From contig CAYOZN010000009.1 in assembly GCA_964408455.1 (NCBI GenBank), positions 1-64,000 of the forward strand: a DNA stretch of 64,000 nucleotides, written 5' to 3'. Position numbers and translations under genes: made by a program. The notes under the pieces were generated by a model, which saw nothing but the letters and a program-made list of their open reading frames with translations, made no database searches and was not told the origin of the DNA. This DNA comes from CAYOZN01 sp964408455. Lineage in GTDB: Bacteria > Planctomycetota > Phycisphaerae > UBA1845 > UTPLA1. This document shows, in pieces, positions 27,402-35,598 of this stretch. Each line of letters opens with the position of its first letter. Position 1 is the first letter of the stretch.

Positions 27402-27440
27402 AGTGGACCATCCAGGCCTTCACAAGCTGGATGGTCCACT
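27402..27440 (-). terminator. Strong intrinsic terminator for the minus-strand lipoprotein gene
   Basis: A 14-bp perfect stem (AGTGGACCATCCAG / CTGGATGGTCCACT) with an 11-nt loop. On the minus strand it is followed by TGTTTTTG. It lies 20 bp past the stop codon of the lipoprotein gene and also separates it from the converging nrfA. Confidence 0.8.
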
Positions 27441-27460
27441 CTCCTGCGGTTCCGGCAGAA

Positions 27461-29173
27461 TCATCCGGCGATGTCGATCTGCGTTGCTACCGCGATCTCC
27501 CGGTTGATCGTCACGTACAGCTCGTTTTTCTCCGCATCCAGCGAGACGAATGCACCCGAGTTCGCCGTGCCGTCGTTCACGCTCACTTCCGCCCCGCCAA
27601 CGCGAACCGTCGGCAGCGCCTCCGACGTGTAGTTCTGCACCACGAAGATCGGACTCTTCACCGGCGCGGCGATGGAGGGCGCGAACGTGATTGCCACGCG
27701 GTTGTCCGTCGCGCGCAGCATGTAGGCCGCCAGGGCATCGTTGTATACGTCGGTGACGGCCTTGATCTGGCTGGCGCCGGGGCCTCGCGGAATCTGCGAG
27801 ACGACCGCGCCGGGCGTGGCACTGGTGACGATCGCCGCATCGAGGCCCATAACCCCATTGACCGTCTGTGCCACGTCGCCGTCAGCGGTATATGCACCTG
27901 TGTTCGCGTCATACCGGTTCTTCGGCCCCAGCACGATGAACGTGGCGTAGCTGCGATCGCCGCGGCCATCACCCGTGCCGATGTTGTGATCGAACAGATC
28001 AAAGCTCGACGCGCCGAGATAACCGTATGGCGAGCCCCACGCAATCAACTTCGTGCCCGTCGCCTCGTTCAACGGCTTGGGGCTGCCGGGATCCCAATCG
28101 TAATTCATCAACTGATACGGCCAGCCGCTGACGCACGGCATGAGATAGTCCCGGGCGTCGCCGGCGCAGGCCGGCTGTACGTCCGCCGACGTCTTGCCGC
28201 GCTCGGCGGCTTTCACGCGCTCGGGATTGCCCATCTCTGCGTCCCCCATCCGCGTCTGCACGATGCCCATCTCCGCGTTCACCGTCTCCGTCCACGCGCG
28301 GCAGTAGTTGACGAGGTTTCCAGCCGAGTAGTCCCAGTTTGAATTCATCGTCAAGGGTTGGGTCGTCGTGGTAAACTGATAGCCGGCATCTCCCCAGGCA
28401 ACGCCGCCGATGGCATCGCCCTGGTTGCGGCTCGCCGCACCGTCGAAGTTCAGCGAACCGTAGGGCCCGCGCGTGTCCATGCGATGGGTGTTGAAATCGA
28501 CGTTATTCGGGTTGATGACGTCGCCCATCTTCCATGTGACCGCCCAAACGGGATGGTCCCGCCCCGTCGCCACGAACCACTCGATTACTACGGGTATCTT
28601 GATGCCCAACCCGCCCGATTCCTTATCGCGATCGTAGAGCATTTCAATCCGGTGAATCGCGTGATGCCCGCCCGCAAAAACGATGGTTTCAACACTCTCC
28701 GGAACATTCGACTTGCCCAGCGGTGAGTTGCCGTTCTGCGTGTTGTGCGACACCAGATAGCCGAAGCCCTCGTGCCCCCACGCATCGTCGTTGGCGCTGC
28801 GCTCGACGATCTGCTGGCCGTCGTCGAAGCTGAAATCGTACTGGTAGAGGTAGGCCCCCAGCGTCATCGTCCGCGGTGCGCCACGCGCATCGTTCCATGT
28901 CAACAACGTGACGTCGGCCGGCGGTGCGACATTCTCCGGATCGTTGCGGGTGCCACCGTTCGCCGCGCTGACGCTGTTGGCCGTGGCGACAAACTCGCCC
29001 TCCGCCTGCATGCCGCCGCCATCATTCCCGCCGGCACCGCCATTGCCCCCCGCCTGGCCCGGCGGCAAACCACCGGGAACCGGATCGGACATCGTCTCGC
29101 ACCCGCCAAGCGCCATGGCCGCAAGCACCACCCAGCGGAGCGTCGCTGACGTACACCTGTTCACCTGTCGCAT
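27461..29173 (-). CDS. Large secreted lipoprotein of unknown function
   Basis: ATG 29173 has a perfect GGAGG 6 nt upstream. The 570 residues begin MRQVNRCTSATLRWVVLAAMALGGC, with a lipobox (ALGGC), then a Gly/Asn-rich spacer (GGNGGAGGNDGGG). The mature part is beta-rich with aromatic motifs (YQYDFSFDDGQQIVERSAND, EWFVATGRDHPVWAVTWKMG, GPYGSLNFDG). I recognise no domain family; it could be a carbohydrate-active or binding lipoprotein. A longer frame upstream to 29311 lacks a ribosome-binding site. It is transcribed away from the tadG-like genes. Confidence 0.75.
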   Translation of the reverse strand: MRQVNRCTSATLRWVVLAAMALGGCETMSDPVPGGLPPGQAGGNGGAGGNDGGGMQAEGEFVATANSVSAANGGTRNDPENVAPPADVTLLTWNDARGAPRTMTLGAYLYQYDFSFDDGQQIVERSANDDAWGHEGFGYLVSHNTQNGNSPLGKSNVPESVETIVFAGGHHAIHRIEMLYDRDKESGGLGIKIPVVIEWFVATGRDHPVWAVTWKMGDVINPNNVDFNTHRMDTRGPYGSLNFDGAASRNQGDAIGGVAWGDAGYQFTTTTQPLTMNSNWDYSAGNLVNYCRAWTETVNAEMGIVQTRMGDAEMGNPERVKAAERGKTSADVQPACAGDARDYLMPCVSGWPYQLMNYDWDPGSPKPLNEATGTKLIAWGSPYGYLGASSFDLFDHNIGTGDGRGDRSYATFIVLGPKNRYDANTGAYTADGDVAQTVNGVMGLDAAIVTSATPGAVVSQIPRGPGASQIKAVTDVYNDALAAYMLRATDNRVAITFAPSIAAPVKSPIFVVQNYTSEALPTVRVGGAEVSVNDGTANSGAFVSLDAEKNELYVTINREIAVATQIDIAG

Positions 29174-29536
29174 AATTGCCTCCACGGACCGCGAGGTCAC
29201 ACTGCCGGCCCCGGCGACTACCACGACGCCATCGGGCCGCGGATCTTCAGCGGAATTCCGCCGATGCGCCGCCGCCCATTGTGTCGCGCGTCCGAAAACC
29301 GCGCGTCCCACTCGGGGGCCAGATTGCGGCGATAACTCGCAAGCATCTATTAATCAAGGCTTTAGAGGAGGCCGGGGCACGCGCGACTTCGCATGAAATT
29401 TGCCCGCCGCGCCCTCATAATGGACCTTTCTCGATGGCATACCTTCGGGAGCCGCCGCCGAGGCCCCGACAGAGACCTGCCGGACCCACCAACCGCCGGC
29501 AGGCCCCCACATATCCCGAGCATCGGAGTACGCAGA
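29174..29536 (+). other. Divergent intergenic region upstream of the TadG-like genes
   Basis: 363 bp without a gene. A possible plus-strand promoter has TTGCGG (29323-29328), an 18-bp spacer and TATTAA (29347-29352), which would give a leader of about 175 nt before the first TadG-like ATG. No terminator is seen. Confidence 0.4.
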
Positions 29537-30709
29537 ATGAGCGCAATCCCTGGGCGCAAACCGCAGCGCCGCTTCGCCACGAAGCGGCGGGGAACCATCA
29601 TTGCCAACGTCGTCGTTACCTCAACCGCGATGATCGGCTTCGCCGCGCTGGCCGTCGATAGCGGCCTTCTCTTTTCCGTGCGCAGCGATCTTCAGAACGC
29701 CGCCGATGCAGCCGCCCTGGCTGGCGTGACCGGCTACTTCACCAATGCCGCCATCACCGGCGACGAGGCGGGCACCCAATCGGCGGTCGTGAATCGAACG
29801 ATGACCTATGGCTATCTGAACGAATCCTTCCGCGCCGGCGGCACGATCCTGGGCGCTTCAGACATGACGATGGGCTGGTTCAATTTCAATAACCGCTCGG
29901 CGCCGCTGGACACGTCCGGCGCCAATCGCTTCAACGCCGTGCAGGTCGTGACGCGTCGCGCTCCTGACGGCACCAACGGCGGCGTCCTGTTCTATTTCGC
30001 AAGAATTTTCGGTATGAACGAAGGCAACGTCAGTGCGACGGCAGTCGCCGCGATGGACGACCGCTTCGCCGGATTCGAGTACGAGTACGGCGTGAGCCCG
30101 GACCTGCTGCCGTTCACGATCCACATCGATTCCTATAACGACATGCTGGTGAACGGTGAGGACGATTACTCCTATTCCGACGACGTCAGCGGCGTCGGAG
30201 ACAACGTGCCCGAAATCAAGCTGTACCCGTACAAGCTCAGCGGCAACGGCAACGATGCCGGGTCCGGCAACTTCGGCCTCGTGGAATTCGGCGGCAGCGG
30301 CGCAAGCCAGGTCGGCGAGAACATCGTCGAGGGAATCACGCCCGAGGCGCTCGAGGCGGTCATGGGCACGACTTCGCCCGCATACGTCAACGACGACGGC
30401 GAAGCGCAGAGCTACTGGATCTACGGCGAGACCGGCATGACGGCGAGCCTCGAATCGGATGTGGAGCAGCGCATCGGCGATGTGATCGCCCACTTTGTTC
30501 ACGACACCGTCGTCGGCAACGGCAGCGGTACGGACTATCACAACGTCGGCATCCGCGTCGGCCGCATCATGCACATCGATCTGAACGGATCGCCCAGTAA
30601 AAAGGCATTCATCATTCAGCCGGTCGCCTACTTCGGCAACAACGTCAAGGTAAGCGCCAGCGCCCCGAGCACGGGCGGCCTGATGGGACGGATCAGCCTG
30701 GTTCGCTGA
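29537..30709 (+). CDS. TadE/TadG-like (putative Flp pilus assembly) protein, copy 1
   Basis: ATG 29537 (GGAG about 9 nt upstream) gives 390 residues. After a basic N-terminus, RRGTIIANVVVTSTAMIGFAALAVDSG is the membrane anchor, followed by the Tad signature LLFSVRSDLQNAADAAALAGV. The extracytoplasmic region includes SNRFNAVQVVTRR-type beta strands and a vWA-less C-terminus ending in GRISLVR. TadG-like proteins associate with tight-adherence pili, but no tadA, tadB, tadC or flp gene is nearby, so its partner system is unknown. The next gene is a clear paralogue. A longer frame upstream to 29393 has no support. Confidence 0.82.
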   Translation: MSAIPGRKPQRRFATKRRGTIIANVVVTSTAMIGFAALAVDSGLLFSVRSDLQNAADAAALAGVTGYFTNAAITGDEAGTQSAVVNRTMTYGYLNESFRAGGTILGASDMTMGWFNFNNRSAPLDTSGANRFNAVQVVTRRAPDGTNGGVLFYFARIFGMNEGNVSATAVAAMDDRFAGFEYEYGVSPDLLPFTIHIDSYNDMLVNGEDDYSYSDDVSGVGDNVPEIKLYPYKLSGNGNDAGSGNFGLVEFGGSGASQVGENIVEGITPEALEAVMGTTSPAYVNDDGEAQSYWIYGETGMTASLESDVEQRIGDVIAHFVHDTVVGNGSGTDYHNVGIRVGRIMHIDLNGSPSKKAFIIQPVAYFGNNVKVSASAPSTGGLMGRISLVR

Positions 30710-31028
30710 AGGCGGCACATTGAACGCGAAACGCTGAATGCAGCTCGCGCGGGCGCGGCGATCGTATGGCCGCAGCGGCTTGTGGCGGCGAGCCCTGCGG
30801 CACGGGCTCGTCAACGCGTGCCTCGCGATCAGCCCTTCTTACGCCTGTGGCGCATCGATGCCGAAATTGCGCCTCCATTCTGAGATGCTCCCGCACCGAA
30901 AAAGGCGTCATCGGACTCAAAACTCCTCTTAGCGGTCCCAGTGCCGCATTACCGGCTCCGCTTATTTGACTTGGCCTCTCCGGTATCCGACCCTAGAAAA
31001 CAAGAAGCGGGACAAGGGGGAATCGGGG
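30710..31028 (+). other. Spacer between the two TadG-like paralogues
   Basis: 319 bp without a gene. It contains a 7-bp GC stem (CGAGCCC/GGGCTCG) near 30794-30814 without a T-run, and a TTGACT word at 30969 that lacks a good -10 partner. Confidence 0.4.
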
Positions 31029-32189
31029 ATGACGGGAAGGCACATATTCGCAAAGGGGATAGCGCGCCGTCGTGGCATGGTCGTCGCGCACGTCGTTGTC
31101 AGCTCTGTGGCATTGATCGGTTTCGCCGCGCTGGCGGTCGATATCGGCATGCTCTATTCCGTTCGCAGCGACCTCCAGAACGCCGCCGACGCCGCGGCCC
31201 TGGCGGGCGTCAGCGGATATTTCTCCAACGCAGCGATCGTCAAGGACGCCGACGGCGTGGAGACGCTCGTCCGGCAGCGAACCGGGGAATACGCGTCGGC
31301 CAACGAATCCTTCCGTGCCGGCGGCACGCAGCTGGACCTATCGGACATCACCGTCGGCTGGTTCAACTTCGCCAACCGCAGCGCTCCGCTGGATACGTCG
31401 GGCGCCAATCCCTTTAACGCCGTCAGGGCGATTGCCAGGCGCTCCGCCGAAAGCGACAACGGAGCCGTCCTGTTCTACTTCTCGCGCATCTTCGGAATGG
31501 ACGAGGGTAGTGTCAGCGCGACGGCAATTGCCGCGATGGATGACCGCTTTTCCGGCTTCGAGCATGGCTCGGGCCCGGCCCTGCTGCCGTTCACCATTCA
31601 CATCGACATTTACAACGACATGCTGGTCAACGGCGAGGATGAATACGCATTCGCCGATGGCGATGTCGATGCCGACGGCGACGGCGTGCCGGAAGTGAAG
31701 CTGTTCCCCTATAAACTCAGCGGTAGTGGCAGCGACGCCGGCGCAGGCAACTTCGGGATCCTGGAGTTCGGCGGCAGCGGCGCAAGCCAGGTGTCTGACA
31801 ACATCGAAAGCGGCATTTCGGCCGAGGACCTCGCCGCCGAAATGGGCACCTCATCGCCCGAATACTACAACGAGGACGGCGACGCCCAGAGCTACTGGAT
31901 CACCGGCGAGCCCGGCATGAAGGCCAGCCTCGAGAGCGCCGTCGAGGAGCGCATCGGCGACATCATCGCCCATTTCGTGCACGACGACGTCACCGGAAAC
32001 GGCGCAAATACGCAATACAACAACATTGGCATCCGCGCCGGACGCATCATGCACATCGACCTGAACGGCTCGCCAAAAAACAAGGCGCTGCTCATCCAGC
32101 CCGTCGCCTACTACGGGAAGAACATCAAAGTCAGCGCAAACGCGCCCAGTACCGGCGGCCTCCTCGGCCGCATCAGCCTGGTGCGCTGA
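31029..32189 (+). CDS. TadE/TadG-like (putative Flp pilus assembly) protein, copy 2
   Basis: ATG 31029 lies behind a GGGGG-rich ribosome-binding region. The 386-residue product matches copy 1 along its full length: MVVAHVVVSSVALIGFAALAVDIG anchor, MLYSVRSDLQNAADAAALAG signature, LPFTIHIDIYNDMLVNGEDE, LEFGGSGASQVSDNIESGI and the C-terminal DLNGSPKNKALLIQPVAYYG ... GRISLVR. It arose by tandem duplication. The acidic ADGDVDADGDGVPE stretch could bind calcium. No catalytic motif is seen. Confidence 0.82.
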   Translation: MTGRHIFAKGIARRRGMVVAHVVVSSVALIGFAALAVDIGMLYSVRSDLQNAADAAALAGVSGYFSNAAIVKDADGVETLVRQRTGEYASANESFRAGGTQLDLSDITVGWFNFANRSAPLDTSGANPFNAVRAIARRSAESDNGAVLFYFSRIFGMDEGSVSATAIAAMDDRFSGFEHGSGPALLPFTIHIDIYNDMLVNGEDEYAFADGDVDADGDGVPEVKLFPYKLSGSGSDAGAGNFGILEFGGSGASQVSDNIESGISAEDLAAEMGTSSPEYYNEDGDAQSYWITGEPGMKASLESAVEERIGDIIAHFVHDDVTGNGANTQYNNIGIRAGRIMHIDLNGSPKNKALLIQPVAYYGKNIKVSANAPSTGGLLGRISLVR

Positions 32190-32238
32190 TCGCCGGCGTT
32201 CCTGCAAATGCACGCAAATCGGGCCGCGCGGCGTCCCA

Positions 32239-32318
32239 TGTGCCACTGCTTCAGGCAGTGCCGAAGTGGACAAGGCGAACCGCGCCCACGTGGGGTGCCG
32301 CTGCTCGGTGAGCAGTGC
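32239..32318. repeat. Two palindromic repeats upstream of a PQQ-propeller gene
   Basis: Unit 1 (32239-32262) is TGTGCCACTGC-TTCAG-GCAGTGCC and differs by one base from a 24-nt copy inside pdxB (58906-58929). Unit 2 (about 32295-32318) is a related hairpin, GTGCCGCTGCTC-GGT-GAGCAGTGC. The flanking 32190-32513 region holds no gene. Confidence 0.7.
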
Positions 32319-32513
32319 GATTCACCGTGTGCGTGCGTTGGTGCCATTGAGAAGCCAGCATCCCTTTCAACACCGTCGCGCGCAGCTGACTGCACTCCCG
32401 GTCAAAAACGATCAGAATCGCATCTGAACAAGCATTTATTTGCGGAGGCGCGGCAATTTGGCGACAATCGCGGCCGGATTCGTCGATCAGCCCATTCGCG
32501 AGGAGATCCTTTC

Positions 32514-33923
32514 ATGCCGTCCGCCGCCCTGATGCTGTCCACCGCGCTCATCCTGATGCCCCCTGCCAACGACGCCGCCGAAAAGAACTGGGGCCAGTGG
32601 CGCGGTCCCCTCGCCAACGGCGTCGCCCCGGACGCCAGGCCACCCATCAAGTGGGGCGACGATAAGAACATCCGCTGGAAAGTAGAGCTGCCCGGCCAGG
32701 GCCAATCGACGCCGATCGTCTGGGACGATCTGGTCTTCATCCAGACCGCCGTGCCGGCCGGCGACGATGCAAAACCCGCGGGCGGCAAGCCTCAGGCGCA
32801 GATGCTCAACCAGGGTGGGCCCTCGATCGACCTGGTCGTCCACCAGCCCGAAGGCCGCCGGCGCGGCGAAGGCACGCGCGGACGCCGAGGCGGCCGCGGC
32901 TTCGGTCGCGCACAGAAGCCGAGCCAGCCGTTCGATTTCGTTGTCGTCGCATTCGATCGCAAGACGGGCAAGAAGAAGTGGCAGGAGACGGTTCGCACCG
33001 AGGTGCCGCACGAAGGCAATCACAACGACGGCAGCCTGGCGCCATCCTCGCCGGTGACGGATGGGCGGCACCTCTACGCCTATTTCGGCTCGCGCGGCAT
33101 TTACTGCCTCGACATGGATGGCAAAGTGCTGTGGGAAAAAGATCTGGGCGACATGCAGACGCGCAACGGCTTCGGCGAAGGAAGTTCGCCCGCGCTGTAC
33201 CAGGACACGCTGATCGTCAACTGGGACCACGAGGGCGACTCGTTCATCGTCGCCCTTGATGCGAAGTCCGGCGACGAAAAGTGGCGCAGGCCGCGCGATG
33301 AGCCGACCAGCTGGGCCACGCCGTTTGTCGCGACCGACGCCGGCTCCCCGCAGGTCATCATCCCTGCCAGCAATCGCGTGCGCAGCTACGACTTGAAATC
33401 CGGCGACGTCCTCTGGGAATGCGGCGGCCTGGGCACCAACTGCATTCCCACGGCGCTCACCGGCTTCGGCCTGGCCTTTGTCATGAGCGGCCATCGCAAC
33501 GAGGCCCTGCTCGCCATCAAGTACAAGGATGCGAGCGGCGATCTCACCGACGGCGACGCCATCGCCTGGCGTCTGAGCGGCAACACGCCATACGTGCCGT
33601 CGCCGCTCCTGTACGACGACGCCCTCTACCTCGTCCAGAAGAACACCAACATCCTGTCTTGCTACAACGCCAGAACGGGTGAACCGCTCTATGAGCGCGA
33701 GCGGCTCGATGCCATCGACGGCATCTACTCTTCCCTGGTCGGCGCGAACGGCCACGTGTACGTCGTCGGTCGCAACGGCGCTACGTGCGTGATCAAGCAG
33801 GGCAAAAGTTTGAACATCGTGGCCACCAACAGGCTCGATGACGATTTCTCCGCCTCACCGGCCATCGTCGGCAACCAGCTGTTCCTGCGCGGAAAGAAAC
33901 ACCTCTACTGCATCGCGGAGTAG
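32514..33923 (+). CDS. Exported PQQ-like beta-propeller protein (BamB-like)
   Basis: ATG 32514 follows AGGAG at about 9 nt. The 469 residues start with a hydrophobic segment (ALMLSTALILMPPANDAA). The propeller opens with NWGQWRGPLANGVAPDARPP and has repeats such as FVVVAFDRKTGKKKWQETVR, IYCLDMDGKVLWEKDLG, FIVALDAKSGDEKWRRPRDE and VRSYDLKSGDVLWECGG. An Arg/Gly-rich insert (GRRGGRGFGRAQKP) interrupts an early blade. This PQQ_2-type propeller family is very common in planctomycetes, and its ligand is unknown. It stands alone in the plus direction after the repeat-bearing spacer. Confidence 0.85.
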   Translation: MPSAALMLSTALILMPPANDAAEKNWGQWRGPLANGVAPDARPPIKWGDDKNIRWKVELPGQGQSTPIVWDDLVFIQTAVPAGDDAKPAGGKPQAQMLNQGGPSIDLVVHQPEGRRRGEGTRGRRGGRGFGRAQKPSQPFDFVVVAFDRKTGKKKWQETVRTEVPHEGNHNDGSLAPSSPVTDGRHLYAYFGSRGIYCLDMDGKVLWEKDLGDMQTRNGFGEGSSPALYQDTLIVNWDHEGDSFIVALDAKSGDEKWRRPRDEPTSWATPFVATDAGSPQVIIPASNRVRSYDLKSGDVLWECGGLGTNCIPTALTGFGLAFVMSGHRNEALLAIKYKDASGDLTDGDAIAWRLSGNTPYVPSPLLYDDALYLVQKNTNILSCYNARTGEPLYERERLDAIDGIYSSLVGANGHVYVVGRNGATCVIKQGKSLNIVATNRLDDDFSASPAIVGNQLFLRGKKHLYCIAE

Positions 33924-34007
33924 GCAGCATAGAACATCGTCCAGGCTGACCCAACATGCCGGGCGACACCCGTGCGCGCGGCACGCTGCCCTTCGCATCC
34001 GAACGCC

Positions 34008-34307
34008 TCATGACGCGTCGGTTTTTTCCAGCAGCCGCCTGCATGTCTCGATGGTGACATTCGTCACGCGAACCGTCTTTCGCGCCGTGGTGTGCCCGCT
34101 CACAACGGCCACATCTCTGGCCCGCACCCCCAGACTATTCGCCAGGAGCGATTCGATCGCCTTGTTGGCCTTGCCCTTTTCCGGCGCGGCCGAAATCTGC
34201 ACCTTCAGGCATTCGCCCAGCAGCCCGACCACGCGATCGCGCGACGCCCCAGGCACCGCCTTGATGTCGATCTCGATTCCCTGTCCTGTTTCTCGAACCC
34301 ACGCCAT
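34008..34307 (-). CDS. DUF167 / UPF0235 (YggU) family protein
   Basis: ATG 34307 has GGAAGG 5 nt upstream and gives 99 residues, the usual size. Family motifs: DIKAVPGASRDRVVGLLGE, LKVQISAAPEKGKANKAIES and VVSGHTTARKTVRV. The family adopts a compact alpha/beta fold; its function is not established. A longer in-frame extension to 34391 has no ribosome-binding site. It diverges from the Fur-box-controlled heme oxygenase unit. Confidence 0.9.
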   Translation of the reverse strand: MAWVRETGQGIEIDIKAVPGASRDRVVGLLGECLKVQISAAPEKGKANKAIESLLANSLGVRARDVAVVSGHTTARKTVRVTNVTIETCRRLLEKTDAS

Positions 34308-34401
34308 GGTGCCTTCCACCCAACCGCCGCTTTCACTGGCCGCATTCCGACCCGAAGCAGCCGCCCGGGCATCCACTTCCCCAGCCCACAAATTTAATGG
34401 C

Positions 34402-34429
34402 TTGCCACCCCCGCGCGGACCGTTAAACT
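34402..34429 (+). promoter_or_regulatory. Predicted promoter of the heme oxygenase unit
   Basis: TTGCCA (34402-34407), a 16-bp spacer and TAAACT (34424-34429) would start transcription near 34436, right at the edge of the palindrome at 34437-34457. Confidence 0.4.
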
Positions 34430-34436
34430 AGACTCT

Positions 34437-34457
34437 AATTGAGACTGAGTCTCAATT
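34437..34457 (+). promoter_or_regulatory. Fur-box-like perfect palindrome (7-1-7 architecture)
   Basis: AATTGAGACT-G-AGTCTCAATT is a perfect 10-1-10 inverted repeat whose core TGAGACT-G-AGTCTCA has the 7-1-7 geometry of Fur-family operators. It lies 28 bp before the small membrane protein start and in front of heme oxygenase, a classic iron-starvation gene. Repression by iron-loaded Fur is the likely function. Confidence 0.65.
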
Positions 34458-34484
34458 GCAAGCTGAATGCCTTCAGGTACTGCC

Positions 34485-34652
34485 ATGACGCCCATACAAA
34501 CGAATCTGCCAAATGCGCCATCTCGACCCTCCGGCCTCCGACGCCTCGGTGGCCGCCTGGGGTTGGCCGCCTTCCTCTTCTTCCTCATCAAGGGACTCGC
34601 ATGGCTGGCCGTGCCGGCCCTGCTGGCAATGGGAATACTCGGCCGGGATTGA
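34485..34652 (+). CDS. Small single-pass membrane protein upstream of heme oxygenase
   Basis: ATG 34485 (AGG 8 nt upstream; an ATG 18 bp earlier is in frame) encodes 55 residues. A basic segment (RPSGLRRLGGRLG) precedes one transmembrane helix (LAAFLFFLIKGLAWLAVPALLAMGIL) with an internal Lys. It lies between a Fur-box-like palindrome and heme oxygenase, with 84 bp to the next start, so it is probably iron-regulated. A role in heme or iron handling is inference from position only; no family is recognised with certainty. Confidence 0.6.
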   Translation: MTPIQTNLPNAPSRPSGLRRLGGRLGLAAFLFFLIKGLAWLAVPALLAMGILGRD

Positions 34653-34736
34653 TCCTGCCGCCGGCATTTGGCTTCGCCGAAGCTTTTCTCCAGCCTTCCC
34701 AGGGACCGATTTTCCAGAATACGGAGATACAAAACG

Positions 34737-35447
34737 ATGAGTCCATCGACAACCGCACCCGCCTGCGACCTCAATCCCATCATGCAGCGCCTCAAGGCTG
34801 ATACCCAGCGTCTGCACGACGAAACCGAGCACGGCGAATTCAACAAGGCCCTCGTGATGGGACGCATCCCCCTAGAAGGCTATGTCGAGATGCTCGCCCA
34901 GCTGCTGCTCATCCACCGGGCCCTGGAAGGGCACCTTAAGCGCCATCGCGACCGGCATCCCGCCTTGTCGAGCGTTCTGGCGGACCATCAGTTCCAGGAG
35001 CCATACCTGCTGGATGACCTCGCACACTTCGGTCGCGACGTGGATACGATCGCCCCGCTGAATTCGACCCGGCACTTTGTCGCCGCCATCGACGAACTCG
35101 CCGTACTGGCGCCGGCGGGTCTGCTGGGCGTTCATTACGTCTTCGAAGGCAGCAACAACGGCTCGCGCTACATCGCTCGCGCGCTTCGCAAGGCCTACGC
35201 GCTCGACGGCGTGGCGGGACTGCGCTACTTCGATCCATACGGCGATCGCCAGACAGAATTGTGGCAGGCCTTCAAGGATGCCATGAACGCCGTTGCGTTT
35301 ACGCCTGAAGAAACCGAAGCGGTCTCCCGGGCCGCCGCCGACGCGTTTTCGCATATCATGGCGGTGCACCGCGAGCTCGGCGAGCGCTTCTCCGCCGCCC
35401 AGACCGCAGGCGCGCTGCGATGCCCGTTCGCGCACAACGCCCGATAG
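34737..35447 (+). CDS. Heme oxygenase (biliverdin-producing type)
   Basis: 236 residues from ATG 34737. The N-terminal helix LKADTQRLHDETEHGEFN carries the likely proximal heme ligand (H27). The distal-helix Gly motif is GLLGVHYVFEGSNNGSRYI, matching the GxxYVxEGSxxGxxxI pattern of bacterial heme oxygenases. The enzyme opens heme to biliverdin, CO and ferrous iron in the cytoplasm. The C-terminal CPFAHNAR tail is unusual: a Cys-Pro motif of this sort can act as a heme-regulatory motif, which is speculative here. The Fur-box-like site upstream predicts induction in iron limitation. Confidence 0.85.
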   Translation: MSPSTTAPACDLNPIMQRLKADTQRLHDETEHGEFNKALVMGRIPLEGYVEMLAQLLLIHRALEGHLKRHRDRHPALSSVLADHQFQEPYLLDDLAHFGRDVDTIAPLNSTRHFVAAIDELAVLAPAGLLGVHYVFEGSNNGSRYIARALRKAYALDGVAGLRYFDPYGDRQTELWQAFKDAMNAVAFTPEETEAVSRAAADAFSHIMAVHRELGERFSAAQTAGALRCPFAHNAR

Positions 35448-35598
35448 CCGTCCCCGAGGCCGCCACAGCTTGATACCAACCCGAAGCCAGCGAGGGCATG
35501 GTGGGACCCGCCGCCTGCCAAAGTCGCGGCCGTTGCAGAAATCGCGCTCCTGGTGGCCCGCCACCAACTTCGGCCCCCCGTGCACGAACGAGAATAGC

